Positions 62,652 to 64,000 of a stretch of 64,000 nt of DNA are shown in pieces. A program made the position numbers and the translations under genes. The DNA is from Saprospiraceae bacterium (lineage in GTDB: Bacteria > Bacteroidota > Bacteroidia > Chitinophagales > Saprospiraceae), in NCBI GenBank assembly GCA_016714985.1, contig JADKBS010000011.1, forward strand, positions 62,001-126,000, in the 5' to 3' direction. Position 1 is the first letter of the stretch; each line of letters starts with the position of its first letter. The notes under the pieces were generated by a model that saw only the letters and a list, made by a program, of their open reading frames with translations, was not told where the DNA came from and did not search any database.

Positions 62652-64000
62652 ATGGTGAATCCGGCAGTTACCCCGGCATTCAGGAGGCGACTTTGCTTGG
62701 TTGTTAGCTTCCTGTACATTCAGTATTTTCGCTTATGCACAACCCACTCCGATTATTACCGGAGACCAGGCGGTGTGTCAGGGCGATGCTTATTTCTACG
62801 CCACGACTTACACAGCCGGCAATTCTTGGGCCTGGACGGTCACTCCCGGCGGTACCATCCTCAATAATTTCGGAAACTACATCGAGGTGCGTTGGAACGG
62901 CCCACAAAACAGCAACCAGACCGTATCCGTTGTCGAAACTGGCGCAGGTGGATCGGGTTCCGATTCACACCCGGTCAGCATCATCAAATCTGTGCTAACC
63001 TGCGACAACGTGGTGCAGGTTTCCATTGACCAGGACGGGGTTTCTCATATTTTTCCCGACAACTTGCTGGAAGGAACCTACAATACCTACGATGGATTTA
63101 GGGTAGAAATCACCGACGCCCAAGGCTTCCCTCACGGCGATTCCATTACTTGCAACGAAGTCGGGAAAACCTTGACGGGAAAGGTAATAGACGAATGTTC
63201 TGGCAACGCCTGTTGGTCCATTATCATGGTGGAGGACAAACTTGTGCCCGTGTTTAGCTGCCCAGTTGCACCAGTCGAAATCCCCTGCGACGCCATCATT
63301 GATTCGATTCCAGGCCCGCTTGTTTACGACAACTGCGACGATTCGCTCTCAGTGACGATGCTTGCCTACAGCGTCAACAACAGCAACCTTTGCAATGGCG
63401 TGTGGATTAACCGCACCTGGCAGGCTGTGGACGACCATAACAATAAATCAACCTGTGTGCAGACCCTTCATATCAAACCGAACGGGCCAATTGATTTCCC
63501 GAAGGACAAAAATTGGAGTTGCACCCAGTACAACCAATACCCATCCATCACTGACCCCAAGCCCATGACGGACAGCCTTCACACCACGGGTTCTGGCGTG
63601 GCCACTGGGGTTAGCGGTCCTTATTGCCAGTACAATGTGCTTCGCAACGACGATACGCTTCAGGTTTGCGGCAACTCCTTCAAGATTATCCGCACTTGGG
63701 TCGTCGTGAATTGGTGTACGGGTGCGGTCATCACGACCGACTTTGAGGGTGATGACAACGAGCAAATCATCGCCGTGATGGACAACAACAAGCCAATTGT
63801 TACCGTACCAGCCATCATCCTGAACGCCAACCTCAAAGGGATACATCCATTCCCTTGTACTTCCACCGATTTTTTGCCTGCTCCTACGGTATTTGACTCC
63901 TGCAATGATTACACGGTGAAGATTTTCACGACCGTGGGGGAAGCCATCTATGTAAACGGCGTGGACGGCAAACAGGGCGGCTATGTACCACATCCCGGCT
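62652..64000 (+). CDS. giant secreted surface protein, 5' end only, frameshift near the signal peptide
   Basis: ATG 62652 starts a signal-like MVNPAVTPAFRRRLCLVVSF then runs out of frame near 62867. The mature sequence is in the next frame: SIFAYAQPTPIITGDQAVCQ from about 62719, open to the window end (at least 425 residues). One base too many near the TTTT at 62725-62728 would explain the split; TTG at 62701 is an alternative start in the second frame. Content: PKD/Ig-like first domain (GNSWAWTVTPGGTILNNFGN), then HYR/cadherin-like repeats with VSCPV, CDAIIDSIPGPLVYDNCDDS, WINRTWQAVDDHNNKSTCVQ and similar. Likely a T9SS-exported adhesin; end beyond the window. Confidence 0.75.

Overview
The window reads as a chromosomal piece of a Bacteroidota bacterium, most likely a Saprospiraceae-type organism (inference). 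Supporting signs are several very large secreted proteins with SprB-like, DUF11, LamG and TSP3-like Asp/Gly repeats, type IX secretion (T9SS) sorting tails of both type B (ends of the genes at 15500 and 39638) and type A (end of the gene at 48459), a DUF4293 protein, an ExbB-ExbD-ExbD operon and an S46 dipeptidyl-peptidase.

Layout. 1-22.7 kb: three giant cell-surface proteins on the minus strand; the left one runs off the window and the middle one is broken by three one-base frameshifts, one at a run of 14 G. 23.3-33.7 kb: tatD, tRNA-Ser(GGA), an energy-transducing exbB/exbD operon with a small membrane protein and a possible 31-residue microprotein, a DUF4293 protein, an AddA/RecB-like helicase, a SPOR protein and a SixA-like phosphatase. 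33.9-39.6 kb: a SWIM zinc-finger protein and a decayed T9SS type B surface-protein gene. 39.8-45.4 kb: icd, a lipoprotein, ruvB, and a dgcN-like/enolase-superfamily pair that looks like a D-glutamate (N-acetyl-D-glutamate) pathway. 45.5-49.8 kb: a 570-residue tyrosine recombinase followed by two genes in the same orientation, each followed by a folded site whose 26-nt loop is conserved while its stem sequence differs; this resembles an integron cassette array. 49.8-56 kb: a frameshifted methyltransferase, a thioesterase, sucD, an FtsB/DivIC protein and a GH78 alpha-L-rhamnosidase. 56-57.6 kb: a DUF692 (MNIO) enzyme next to a 69-residue precursor-like peptide ending NCPGCGMG, a probable RiPP cluster of the chryseobasin (ChrA/ChrH) type. 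58-64 kb: a LAS-type metallopeptidase (frameshifted), a DPP11-like S46 peptidase and the start of another giant T9SS-type surface protein.

Two features stand out as possible new biology: the integron-like recombinase/cassette/hairpin array and the minimal DUF692-precursor pair. In addition, the intergenic DNA is packed with repeats: clusters of 6-14 bp words followed by their reverse complements, a dispersed element of about 160-200 bp with TTTCAGG/CCTGAAA ends in at least three places, a twin GGGTTATCAAACCC hairpin, and a GCCGCCAA-containing inverted repeat.

Caution: six genes carry apparent one-base indels (eight in all), mostly at homopolymers. Many are probably assembly errors, so several broken genes may be intact in the organism. 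The gene at 35863-39638 also has two nonsense codons and is a better candidate for a true pseudogene. All family assignments are by reading; no database search was run.
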